Shown one piece after another: positions 53,301-60,944 of a DNA stretch of 64,000 nt. Position 1 is the stretch's first letter, and each line of letters begins with the position of its first letter. Position numbers and translations under genes: made by a program. The notes beneath the pieces are model-generated. The model ran no database searches. It was not told the origin of the DNA and saw only the letters and a list, made by a program, of their open reading frames with translations. The DNA comes from CAYVIB01 sp964451365. GTDB lineage: Bacteria; Pseudomonadota; Gammaproteobacteria; Pseudomonadales; Cellvibrionaceae. The stretch covers positions 21,144 to 85,143 of the forward strand of contig CAYVIB010000026.1 of NCBI GenBank assembly GCA_964451365.1, read 5' to 3'.

Positions 53301-53439
53301 CAAGAGCCTGGTAAGTGACATGCTCGCCCTGATAAATTATCGCGGTTTTCGTTGGCGCGGTTTGGGCGTGGGAGAGAATAATACCGTCAAGAAAAGTGTC
53401 CCGCCCTTCCATATCACTTCCACCAGCTTCATTGTTCAT
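50374..53439 (-). CDS. NRPS: adenylation - carrier - condensation (A-T-C) protein
   Basis: A 1021-residue protein. The A domain (about 15-510) has A3 'FTSGTTGEPKGV' (164-175), A5 'YGCTEIFG' (308-315), A7 'YATGDYGRLD' and A8 'RDSQVKIRGIRIELGEIE', plus Lys501 of A10 ('NFKVDKK', Gly replaced by Phe). In A4 the residue corresponding to Asp235 of amino-acid activators is Ser ('YAWSISMLE'), so the substrate may not be a standard alpha-amino acid. The carrier domain has Ser553 ('SGGDSLSAAQL'). The C domain (about 600-1015) keeps 'HHIAADD' (736-742). There is no thioesterase. ATG 53439 has a weak ribosome site; ATG 53412, after GGTGGAAGTG, is an alternative. It is downstream of the hydroxylase gene (42-base gap). 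Confidence 0.9.
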   Translation of the reverse strand: MNNEAGGSDMEGRDTFLDGIILSHAQTAPTKTAIIYQGEHVTYQALAARVNCFCSFLSSAGVGEGDFAIVLLPPCADITIALLAIHRLGAIYAPLDPEHPDVQLKARCADLDPACVITTEENQNRVQGWSKATVTVEKIQDEPAGKVELAASARNSEAPACIFFTSGTTGEPKGVLGSFRAMRESITSPVRFLGINESDTLNSIARYAWSISMLELLAPLVVGGTSLILDRSQALNLNWLKENAGRCTAFHCPPALLRKLADHIGENCRAEEYPSGVRLVWYGGDVFSAQHIDKLHKVFPNAQIGTAYGCTEIFGLSHCYLYPRGQAVKKVLVGRPVDSIKQKILRDDGQPAREREEGQIFLAGPRVAMEYWRQPRLTAQKFVDIDGECHYATGDYGRLDHGGNLEFLQRRDSQVKIRGIRIELGEIEYHLNNLPAAKETVVLAVEKEAGEKELRAYVVASPDAGPTADELRGELEKNLPDYMIPARIFILDAFPVTENFKVDKKALAKYEPRTQEGEFESEAARKVAAIWKRITGRLPENLDSNFFKSGGDSLSAAQLAALLGREFGRTVEVAEVYRAPVFKAQLKMFETEPVAQVVHANNQGGLFATQAQKGLIFRELLENKHSSITCTRYIRREDGFDSAIVRKALVQLIERFPTLITHIRFDRREIKLVEEKHVDEDAIEVILNHGVWTLEPGRKNSLVKASQKFDLKKDPLIKAMINGMEDGSQVLQLTAHHIAADDNSMGRLAGDFIEIHDALLKGRQVNLPPVQQDYREFANEQYERMQSGFYTQRAEDIGRRLLDNLPLCLDSPLLDLKSWVDHQAISTDMAVPEKLAYGHKLSFTEYVAALSWAIYRHFGRSHMVLCAHVALRRDAKQMPRVGMFVNLLPLFTGANPEHTPMEHVLRTQNDLDEAMSRSDVPYELILSGQRDLKKLGRFPFDAFVNELRFDNTYPPGYEDVVVPRAFATDTNEISMSLVRSTGSESIKLECPAVTGARETAEHVGNTMLNFVASLVAEDEGD

Positions 53440-53481
53440 AATCCGAAATCCATCGGTACGTCATAATTTTCCGCGGGAATA

Positions 53482-54642
53482 TTAATAATGTTTTGCATCC
53501 GCCGGCAAACCCAGCAGATGCCTGCCGTAGGTTTGCGCTGCGATATCGTAATCAGTTTGCGCGTGACTGCCACAGATGTGCACATCGCGAAAAAGTTTTT
53601 GCATTTCATTCGAATTGAACCAAGCACTTCCCCCGGCAGCGGAAAACAGCCGGTCAACCGCCTCAATGGCCAGTTTGGTGGCATAGGACTGGTGAACCCG
53701 CCAGTGAAGTACATCTTCTGCCGAAGGCAGGGCAAGCTTATGGCAGCGATCGGACATTTCCCGCCAGTCCCGGCGCAACAGTTCATGCGCCGCGGTGGTT
53801 TGATTGACGGACTCCGCCAGACGCATGGCGGCAGGCGCGCTCTCCGCGACTTTCGCACCGGTGTAAGCGCGGACGCGATGCGCGGTTTTTTGCTTGAAAA
53901 CCTCTGTCATCCTTCGTGCAATACCGACAGCCACGGCGGCAAAACCCAGGGAAAAAACCGGCGAAAACGGCAGATAATAGATGGCGCCGGCATGGCTTTT
54001 AAAGCCCCGTGACAGGCCGTAATTGAGTGCAAACAGCGATTCGCAGCGGTAGTCAGGAACAAAAACATCCTCAAGGAGAATGGATTTGCTACCCGTTCCT
54101 TTCAGCGCGGCTGAATCCCAATCTTCCAAAATTGTGTAATCTTTTCTCGGCACCACGGCGAAACAGGGCCCTGGCTGTCCCACCTCGTTGTTACCCATAT
54201 AGCCCAAAACCGCCCATTCGGCGTGGTCGCAACCGGAAGACCAGCCGAAACGGCCCGACAGGCGAATGCCGCCGTCCGCCGGCTGCCACTTGCCCAGCGG
54301 AGCAACCGATGAGGAGATCAGTACATTCGGGTTATCGCCCCAAATCTCCCGCTGAAGTTGTTCCGAGTAAAGCGCAATCGCATGGGAATGGTTTGCCAGC
54401 AAACCGCCGGCCCAGGCGGTGGAAGCGCAGCTTTCGGCGATATCCGCAATACATTCCGCATACTCGGGAATATCGGTCTCGCTGCCGCCGAATGCTTTTG
54501 GCTGCAGGGCCCTAAAAAAACCGCAATCCTGTAAAAGCTTTACATTCTCATCCGCTACCCTGCCCTGGCTTTCCGTCAGTTCGACATTTTTTTTGATCGA
54601 AGGAATGATATCTTTAATGCGACTTCTTAAAGTCGATCCCAT
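53482..54642 (-). CDS. Acyl-CoA-dehydrogenase-fold flavin monooxygenase (group D hydroxylase type)
   Basis: The 386 residues have the acyl-CoA dehydrogenase fold but the motifs of two-component flavin hydroxylases such as HsaA and C2 of p-hydroxyphenylacetate hydroxylase: 'LSGRFGWSSGCDHAEWAVLG', 'LKGTGSKSILLEDVFVPDYR', and a late 'LFSAAGGSAWFNSNEMQKLFRD'. 'DVHICGSHAQTDYD' replaces the acyl-CoA enzymes' C-terminal region, and the catalytic Glu of dehydrogenases is not seen. Such enzymes use FMNH2/FADH2 and O2 to hydroxylate phenols or to oxidise carrier-bound substrates. The required flavin reductase is not encoded in the window. It is divergent from the first FAD oxygenase over 99 bases. Confidence 0.82.
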   Translation of the reverse strand: MGSTLRSRIKDIIPSIKKNVELTESQGRVADENVKLLQDCGFFRALQPKAFGGSETDIPEYAECIADIAESCASTAWAGGLLANHSHAIALYSEQLQREIWGDNPNVLISSSVAPLGKWQPADGGIRLSGRFGWSSGCDHAEWAVLGYMGNNEVGQPGPCFAVVPRKDYTILEDWDSAALKGTGSKSILLEDVFVPDYRCESLFALNYGLSRGFKSHAGAIYYLPFSPVFSLGFAAVAVGIARRMTEVFKQKTAHRVRAYTGAKVAESAPAAMRLAESVNQTTAAHELLRRDWREMSDRCHKLALPSAEDVLHWRVHQSYATKLAIEAVDRLFSAAGGSAWFNSNEMQKLFRDVHICGSHAQTDYDIAAQTYGRHLLGLPADAKHY

Positions 54643-54741
54643 TATTCACCTACCGTTATTCATTTTTACCCACCATTCACCGTCGCCGAGTTTGTTGCTA
54701 ATATTCCCATCCACCCGACAGATACAGGTCAGTAGTAAGAC

Positions 54742-56031
54742 ATGCAAGATTTATATCAGGGGAAGAGCGGAATTAAAAGGGGAAGCTGTGTAATCGTCGG
54801 TGCCGGCATGGGCGGGCTAGGAACCGCCGCGGCACTTTCCCCCCTGTTTGAACGTATTGTGATTGTAGAAAAAGACAGACTCCCCGAGCAGCCTCAAGTG
54901 CGAAAAAGCGTGGCCCAGGGCTCTCATCTACACAGCCTGTTGATCGCCGGGTCCAATTTGTTGGAAAAATTTCTTCCGGGAATCGGGAGCGAACTCACCA
55001 GCGCAGGCGGTCGAACGCTTCGTGCAGGCATTGACCAGCAGGTCTATGAATTCGGTAGCTGGATGCCCAGGCGGGATCTGGGACTGAATATTGCGGCCCA
55101 ATCGCGACCGCTGGTCGAACATATTGTCAGGATGCGGGTAAAAGCGCTACCCAATATCTCCTGGCTGGAGGAGACCCGCGCAAAGGAGATGGCGTTTGAC
55201 TTCGGCAACAGGGTTATTGGCGTCCGCGTTTTAAACCGCGACGGCAAAAGCCAATTGATTGATGCCGATATTGTTATTGATGCGGGAGGCCTGGGCAGCC
55301 CCTTGATGCAGCAGTTGATGCGATTATATCCGGATATCGAGGCACGCATGGAAACGGTTCCCTCCCGAATCGCCTATGTTTCCGCCTGCATTGCCAAGCC
55401 GGACCAGTGGAAGGATATTCACGAAAACCTGCTTATTATTGCCGAACCCACGCAATCCGCCGGCGGAGCGCTGATCGATATCGAAAACAACCAGTGGTGC
55501 GTGTCCCTGCACGGCCGCAATGGAATTGTCCCCCCAACAGATTTTGACGAGTGGAAGCTATATGCCAAAAACCTCCCTTCGCCAGCTATTTGGGAACGGT
55601 TGCGGCATGCCGAATTAGTCGGCGGTATCCGAACATTCAAAAAACCCGTGTCGTCATTTAAGCGCCTGGATCTGGTCGAAACTCTGCCCGCCTCCTACTT
55701 CCCGGTGGGCGACACCATCAGCAGCGTCAATCCCACTTTCGGCCAGGGAATGACTGTGGCTCTCGGGCACGCTGAGTTACTGTCCCAATTATTTTCTTCC
55801 ACACCCGACGATGACCTGCAATCCAGATATATTCGCCAGGCAACGCAGTGGTCGCAGAAAGCCTGGCGTCGAACCGTCGCGTACGATTCGATGTTTTCAC
55901 AAGCGGACGAACGAAAAACCAGTAGTTTTAATGCGCTTCGCAGCCTTGCACTCAACCGGCAGAAAAAGGCGCATGACGATCCGGAAGTTCATAAGGATCT
56001 CGTTATGCAGGCACAGATGCTAAAAACATGA
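54742..56031 (+). CDS. FAD-dependent monooxygenase/oxidoreductase, first of a tandem pair
   Basis: A 429-residue flavoprotein with 'VIVGAGMGGLGTAAAL' (FAD ADP-binding) near the start and the second FAD motif 'FPVGDTISSVNPTFGQGM' near residue 325. 'SVAQGSHLHSLLIAGSNLLE' matches the family typified by polyether epoxidases (MonCI/Lsd18) and related FAD oxygenases. The start ATG has a weak ribosome site. It shares its length, motif spacing and C-terminal helices ('KKAHDDPEVHKDLVMQAQML') with the next gene, so the pair arose by duplication. Substrate and reaction (epoxidation, hydroxylation or desaturation) are not readable from sequence. Confidence 0.85.
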   Translation: MQDLYQGKSGIKRGSCVIVGAGMGGLGTAAALSPLFERIVIVEKDRLPEQPQVRKSVAQGSHLHSLLIAGSNLLEKFLPGIGSELTSAGGRTLRAGIDQQVYEFGSWMPRRDLGLNIAAQSRPLVEHIVRMRVKALPNISWLEETRAKEMAFDFGNRVIGVRVLNRDGKSQLIDADIVIDAGGLGSPLMQQLMRLYPDIEARMETVPSRIAYVSACIAKPDQWKDIHENLLIIAEPTQSAGGALIDIENNQWCVSLHGRNGIVPPTDFDEWKLYAKNLPSPAIWERLRHAELVGGIRTFKKPVSSFKRLDLVETLPASYFPVGDTISSVNPTFGQGMTVALGHAELLSQLFSSTPDDDLQSRYIRQATQWSQKAWRRTVAYDSMFSQADERKTSSFNALRSLALNRQKKAHDDPEVHKDLVMQAQMLKT

Positions 56032-57275
56032 GCAGATTTTCCAACGTTGTCATTATCGGCTCCGGCATTGGCGGACTATGTTCCGCGGCGGCAGTCGCCC
56101 CTTACGCCGGTGAAGTACAGATTTACTGTAAGGACAATCGTCCCGATCCGCCCGTTGTCCGCAAGAGCGTGCCACAAGGAGCGCATATCTCCATTCTCCT
56201 GCAAGCGGGACTAAATAACCTTGAAAAACTTTTCCCCGGCTTTCGGGAGCAATTGATCGAAGCGGGCGCGGCACAAATCCAGGCCGGCACGGGGCAGCAA
56301 ATCCATGAGTTCGGGCGCTGGCAACCGGAGCGTGAACTCAACCTGTCATTCCTGGGCCTGTCCCGCCCCCTGCTGGAGCATCAGGTTTATTTGGCGGTAA
56401 AAAAAATAGACAATGTCTCCATCACCAACCAGGCCCGAATTAAGCATTTATGCATCGACGCCGCCGGCAAGGTCCATGGCGTGGAGGCAGAGTCATTTCA
56501 AGCCGGCGCGGATCTGGTAATAGACGCCTCGGGTACCGGTGGCAATTTCGTCAAACAACTAATCGATGCAACCGGGCAGCCGGTAATTACCGAACAGCGC
56601 GATATTGGTATATTTTATTCAACCACACATTTCAAAAAACCGGAAAGCTTCCATGGCAAAAAGGAAAATATTTTAATTGTGCCGGAAGCAGGACTGAGCG
56701 ATATAGGCGGCTCCCTTATCGATATTGAGGAGGAAACCTGGTGTATTTCCCTGCACGGGCGAAACAACGCTGTCCCTCCCGCCAGTCCCGATGAGTGGCT
56801 GTCCATGGCCAAAAACCTTCCCGATTCGCGGATATGGCAACGTGCCAGCGGCGGCGAGATGATCGGGGCCATTCACACATTTAAAAAGCCGAACGCCTGG
56901 TGGCGGCGATTCGATAAATATTCCCAACTTCCCGCCGGCTATTTACCCGTTGGCGATACTATCAGCAGTGTGAATCCTATATTTGGCCAGGGAATTACCG
57001 TTGCCGCCGGACATGCCGTTGCGTTACGCGATGCGCTTGGCGAGGTTACGGAACAAAAAGGGGTTTCTCACGCCTATCTGGAAAAAGCCGCAAAGTGGTC
57101 CGGCATGGCCTGGCGCAAGACCAGGTCTCACGACGAGAATTTTATCCGTTTCTCTTCGATGACCGAACGTAAAAAACAGATGCTAAGAGAGCTGGCGATG
57201 GCGCACCATCAGCAAATTATCGATGACCCTGATGCCCACCTCCGGCTTGTACTGCAATCCCAAATGTTGCTGTAG
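56028..57275 (+). CDS. FAD-dependent monooxygenase/oxidoreductase, second of a tandem pair
   Basis: The 415-residue paralogue overlaps the previous stop by four bases (ATGA), implying translational coupling. The FAD motifs are 'VIIGSGIGGLCSAAAV' and 'LPVGDTISSVNPIFGQGI', and the family region is 'SVPQGAHISILLQAGLNNLE' with Ile in place of His/Leu at the second conserved position. It ends 'QQIIDDPDAHLRLVLQSQML', parallel to its neighbour. Two diverged copies kept in one operon suggest two sequential oxidations or a heterodimer. Confidence 0.85.
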   Translation: MSRFSNVVIIGSGIGGLCSAAAVAPYAGEVQIYCKDNRPDPPVVRKSVPQGAHISILLQAGLNNLEKLFPGFREQLIEAGAAQIQAGTGQQIHEFGRWQPERELNLSFLGLSRPLLEHQVYLAVKKIDNVSITNQARIKHLCIDAAGKVHGVEAESFQAGADLVIDASGTGGNFVKQLIDATGQPVITEQRDIGIFYSTTHFKKPESFHGKKENILIVPEAGLSDIGGSLIDIEEETWCISLHGRNNAVPPASPDEWLSMAKNLPDSRIWQRASGGEMIGAIHTFKKPNAWWRRFDKYSQLPAGYLPVGDTISSVNPIFGQGITVAAGHAVALRDALGEVTEQKGVSHAYLEKAAKWSGMAWRKTRSHDENFIRFSSMTERKKQMLRELAMAHHQQIIDDPDAHLRLVLQSQMLL

Positions 57276-57280
57276 GTTCC

Positions 57281-59155
57281 ATGAAACGAACGATTCATCA
57301 CCCACTTTTATGGCTGAACTACGCCAAAGCCGTTGTTATCGCTCTTTTCGTTTATACAACAGTGCAACGGGCGTTGTTCCAGAATGGTTATACCGCGTTC
57401 GGTCAGGCATTCCATATCGCCGACAGCGTTCTCCACAGCTTCTTGATTCCAACGTTTTTCTTTATTACCGGCTATTATTTTCACGCCATGCGCGCGAAGT
57501 ACCGCCGGGAAAAATTCTACGGCTTTTTATTTGATAAGCTGGTTTATGTTTTTGTTTTATGGACAATTATCCAAGGCGTTATCGAAACAGCGTTTTCCGG
57601 TTATACCGGGGGCAACGCTCTTCTCACGGACATTTATTACCAGCTTATCGCCGATCCCCAGGGGCATCTTCGACTGCTTCCGGCGTTGGCAATAAGCTAC
57701 CTGCTTGCTCGCCTTATTCCGCGCCATGGAGAGGTCGTAACCAACTTCGCCTTATTATTGGTTTTTGTTCCAGCATACATTTTCCAGGCGGAGTTACGGC
57801 TTTTTTACCCGCTCAATCTGATTGCCGAGTATTTCTGCTTTTTCCTGCTGGGACTCTTGTTCCATCACTATCGTTTTCTTTTTTTGCGGCACTCCACGCC
57901 CGCGGCCATTATTAGCATTGCATTGTTTACCGTCTGCCAATATTTGTTTCATTCAGTGTATGGCAGGGAGAGCTATAACCCCGATTTCTATACGTTCTGC
58001 CTGGGTGTTACTGGCATAGCAACCATTGCCGGCGGATGCATGGCAATGGCCAGATTCCAACTTCGACCCATTAAGCATGTGGGAAAAATGGCAATGGTGA
58101 TTTTCCTGATGCACTTTATTGTCAGCAGCGGTATCCGCGAAATCCTGGAGAACAGTTTCAGTATCAGCAATGCCTACCTGCATTTGGCAATGGGGATTAT
58201 CGCGGGAATTGGAGTTCCGCTAGTACTGTCCAAATGGATCTATAACAGCCTGTTGCACAATTTAATGGCCCCTCCCTCTTTTATCAGTGCCGCATACCTG
58301 TATCGCGGTTTCTTTGGCAGCCCTCTTCCCAGGTTTGTCAGCATTGCAGTGTTGGGTACGGGCTCGTTGTTTTTTCTAACTATCTTTATCGGTTCTTCCG
58401 TTGCCGTCGCGCGGTTCGAAGATGTGCCTGAACCATCCAGCGTCGCACTTTCCGATGACAATGGCTCCATCCGCGAAGGCGCGCGCCTTGCGCAGATTTT
58501 CGGCTGCTTTCGCGGCTGTCACGGCAATAAGCTTGAAGGAACCGTTTTCCTGCGTTCACCGCTGGTCGGTATATTTAGCGCACCCAACCTCACACAGTCA
58601 GTTCGAAAATACTCCGTGGAGGAGATTGACGGTATCGTAAGGCAGGGACGTTGGCCAGACGGTTCACCCGTTGTTGGTGGAATGCCTTCCGCAGGTTTCA
58701 GTATGCTTACAGATTCTCAGATGGGGAAAATTTTATCTTTTATTCAATCAATGCCTGTTCAGGCCAATATGCCTCCCCGCTCAAGCCTCGGGGTCAAAAC
58801 ACGTTTGGATATCCTGCTGGAACGGTACACACCCCAGCACGAACTGATCAAGGAAGCCAATGCGTTTTTCTCCACCCAACCATCGCCGACGCTTCAACGG
58901 GGGCAGGCACTGGCCCGGTCGGCGTGCAGTGAATGCCATGGGCATACCTTGCAGGGAAACGTTGAACTGAGATCTCCCCCACTAAGTATTGTCCAGGCAT
59001 ACACTTTCGACGATTTCAGCCAGTTGATGAAAACCGGAACAGCTCTCGGAGACCGTAAGCTAGGGTTGATGGGTGTCGTTGCCCGAAACCGCTTTTCCAA
59101 GCTTAAAGAACGGGAATTGCGAGAGCTATTTGAATATTTAAACACGCCCCGATAG
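57281..59155 (+). CDS. Acyltransferase-3 membrane protein fused to two cytochrome c domains
   Basis: Residues about 1-375 have ten or so membrane helices in the acyltransferase-3 pattern ('SFLIPTFFFITGYYFHAMRA', 'FDKLVYVFVLWTIIQG', 'MVIFLMHFIVSSGIR'). The first helix ('AKAVVIALFVYTTVQ') lacks the His usually found there. Residues about 390-495 and 530-624 are two small cytochrome c-like domains. The second has canonical Cys549-S-E-Cys552-His553. The first reads Cys409-F-R-G-Cys413-His414, a CX3CH spacing rather than CXXCH. Candidate axial Met are in 'VGGMPSAGFSM' and 'LGLMGVV'. The haem domains would face the periplasm. The gene starts five bases after the tandem oxygenases. Role proposed: acyl transfer or electron flow at the membrane for the cluster product. 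Confidence 0.82.
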   Translation: MKRTIHHPLLWLNYAKAVVIALFVYTTVQRALFQNGYTAFGQAFHIADSVLHSFLIPTFFFITGYYFHAMRAKYRREKFYGFLFDKLVYVFVLWTIIQGVIETAFSGYTGGNALLTDIYYQLIADPQGHLRLLPALAISYLLARLIPRHGEVVTNFALLLVFVPAYIFQAELRLFYPLNLIAEYFCFFLLGLLFHHYRFLFLRHSTPAAIISIALFTVCQYLFHSVYGRESYNPDFYTFCLGVTGIATIAGGCMAMARFQLRPIKHVGKMAMVIFLMHFIVSSGIREILENSFSISNAYLHLAMGIIAGIGVPLVLSKWIYNSLLHNLMAPPSFISAAYLYRGFFGSPLPRFVSIAVLGTGSLFFLTIFIGSSVAVARFEDVPEPSSVALSDDNGSIREGARLAQIFGCFRGCHGNKLEGTVFLRSPLVGIFSAPNLTQSVRKYSVEEIDGIVRQGRWPDGSPVVGGMPSAGFSMLTDSQMGKILSFIQSMPVQANMPPRSSLGVKTRLDILLERYTPQHELIKEANAFFSTQPSPTLQRGQALARSACSECHGHTLQGNVELRSPPLSIVQAYTFDDFSQLMKTGTALGDRKLGLMGVVARNRFSKLKERELRELFEYLNTPR

Positions 59156-59182
59156 GGGTGAGGATAATGAAAGCTTCCAACC

Positions 59183-59851
59183 TCAAAGCTTTCTGGCAAA
59201 CGTGACACCGTCTCCCAGCGTGGTCAGCACCATTTCCACCCGTCGATCGCTGTGTATTTTCTGGTTTAGCAATTTGATTGCCTGCGTAGCGTCGGAAAGA
59301 TCTTCCCTGTCGGCCACTTTTCCGCCCCACAGCATATTATCCAGAATGATGACACCGGAGGGCCGTACCAGTTCTAGCGCCGCCTCATAGTAAAGATCGT
59401 ACTGCTCTTTATTCGCATCAATATAGGCAAAATCAAAACTCTCCCGCTGTCCTTGCTCCAGGAGATCTTTAAGGCCCGCAGCGGCATCTCCCACTCGGCA
59501 GGTTACCCGATGATCCACTCCCGCCGCCCGCCAGTAGGAACGAGCAATATCCGCCAATTCCTGATTGACCTCCAGGCACAACAACTCACTGTTATCCTGC
59601 ATTGCCAACGCCAGTGACAAGCTGGAGTAACCGGTAAAAACGCCGATTTCCAACCCTCGCCGGGCATTCATGGTTTTAATAAAAAAAGCCAGGAACGCTG
59701 CTTCTTCCGGCATCGTCATCATGCCGGCGTCCTGCCGATTCTTGAGCGTATCGAGGCGGCACTGTTTCAAAACCTCGTGCTCCCGAATGCCGTAACGGCG
59801 CGTGTAGGCGAGTAGCTTTGCTGCTGCCAGATCTGTACCGTAATAAGCCAC
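59183..59851 (-). CDS. Catechol/caffeoyl-CoA-type O-methyltransferase
   Basis: The 222 residues match the Mg-dependent O-methyltransferase family: SAM motif 'GLEIGVFTGYSSLSLALAM', 'FAYIDANKEQYDLYYEAAL' with metal-binding Asp, 'GVIILDNMLWGGKV' with Asp-Asn metal ligands, and a family-typical end 'LTTLGDGVTFARKL'. It methylates one hydroxyl of vicinal-diol or catechol substrates. As last gene of the five-gene minus-strand operon it probably tailors the cluster product, which hints at an ortho-dihydroxylated moiety. Confidence 0.9.
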   Translation of the reverse strand: MAYYGTDLAAAKLLAYTRRYGIREHEVLKQCRLDTLKNRQDAGMMTMPEEAAFLAFFIKTMNARRGLEIGVFTGYSSLSLALAMQDNSELLCLEVNQELADIARSYWRAAGVDHRVTCRVGDAAAGLKDLLEQGQRESFDFAYIDANKEQYDLYYEAALELVRPSGVIILDNMLWGGKVADREDLSDATQAIKLLNQKIHSDRRVEMVLTTLGDGVTFARKL

Positions 59852-59876
59852 GGTTAATTACCCTTTTATGGTTTAC

Positions 59877-60107
59877 CTATTCGACCAGTTTTGAAAGCGC
59901 GTTAATAGTGTCGAGTTCATCAATACTCAATTCGGCAAGATCGATTTTGTAGTTAAGTTCGCTTTCCAGAAAGGAAAGCAGCTCAATCAGGGCGAAGCTA
60001 TCGATCAGGCCGCTGGTGAACAGCGGCTCATCATCGCCGATCGTACCGACGCTCAGCCCTAAATCGTTAATTAAAAACTCACGTATTTTATTTTTAACTG
60101 TAGACAT
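59877..60107 (-). CDS. Stand-alone acyl/peptidyl carrier protein
   Basis: The 76-residue protein is a four-helix carrier with the phosphopantetheine Ser in 'SGLIDSFALIELLSFLE' (residue 37), helix 3 'DLAELSIDELDTINALSKL'. The DSF motif instead of DSL is common in specialised carriers. The AMP ligase, PLP decarboxylase and thioesterase genes are directly upstream in the operon, so the ligase is the likely loader. A 4'-phosphopantetheinyl transferase is not in the window. Confidence 0.93.
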   Translation of the reverse strand: MSTVKNKIREFLINDLGLSVGTIGDDEPLFTSGLIDSFALIELLSFLESELNYKIDLAELSIDELDTINALSKLVE

Positions 60108-60121
60108 GCAAATAGCCTTAC

Positions 60122-60937
60122 CTAATTCTTATTTAAAAGCAGTTCAAATGCGCGTTCCAGTTTTTTGACAAAATGTCGCGCATTGGGTGGTTTGATCATC
60201 GTGATATGGTTACCGGGAGTGGTCATAACCGACCGCACATTGACGAAGTTACTCCAGGCATAATCGTCTTTCCAGTGATACATATCGTCATACCAGATAA
60301 GATCCCTGCAACGGATAAGCACCACCGACACATCACACGCATGCAGGTTGTAACAAGCGGCAGCGTGTTTTCCTTCCCGAATAACCCGATCAAAAGATTC
60401 TGGCATAACGGACGGCATATTTTCACTGCGATAGAGCTGGTTTTCGCGCAAAGAGCGAATATGCCTGGCCTTGTTTCCGGTAATTGAGCGAATAAAATCC
60501 ACTGTTTTCCAATACATTAATTTGGGAAATCTTACAAAGGCACTCTTTTTTCGCGCGTGGGAAAATATTTTTACATCAACCAGCACGATTGATACCTCTT
60601 CACCACGACTTTTCAATATACGGGCAATTTCCAGGCAGATATTGCCGCCCATGGAATACCCCACCAACAAATAAGGGCCTTTCGGCTGCACATCCAATAT
60701 CCCTTGCAACATGATTTCGGCGAAACCTTCGATGGTGGGCGTTCCCATCGACTCGTACAAAAACCCGGGATACAAAACGCCATAACCGCGCCAATCATCG
60801 GATACCAATTTGTCCAGTATCTGAAAGGCAATAATGTGACCACCCAGCCCCGATATCGTGAAATATGGCTGACCCTTATCGACATTTTTTTGTAACGGCA
60901 CAACCAGGTTGCGCACGTTCAAGTCAAGTTTTTGCAT
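60122..60937 (-). CDS. Type II thioesterase (alpha/beta hydrolase)
   Basis: A 271-residue thioesterase-domain protein: 'YFTISGLGGHIIAFQILDKL' near the start, the nucleophile elbow 'LLVGYSMGGNICLEIARIL' with Ser about residue 95, and late 'TTPGNHITMIKPP' carrying the catalytic His, all as in NRPS/PKS thioesterases. It may release the product from the carrier protein or the T domain, since the NRPS itself lacks a thioesterase, or edit misloaded carriers. It lies 14 bases before the carrier gene. Confidence 0.88.
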   Translation of the reverse strand: MQKLDLNVRNLVVPLQKNVDKGQPYFTISGLGGHIIAFQILDKLVSDDWRGYGVLYPGFLYESMGTPTIEGFAEIMLQGILDVQPKGPYLLVGYSMGGNICLEIARILKSRGEEVSIVLVDVKIFSHARKKSAFVRFPKLMYWKTVDFIRSITGNKARHIRSLRENQLYRSENMPSVMPESFDRVIREGKHAAACYNLHACDVSVVLIRCRDLIWYDDMYHWKDDYAWSNFVNVRSVMTTPGNHITMIKPPNARHFVKKLERAFELLLNKN

Positions 60938-60944
60938 CTACTTA

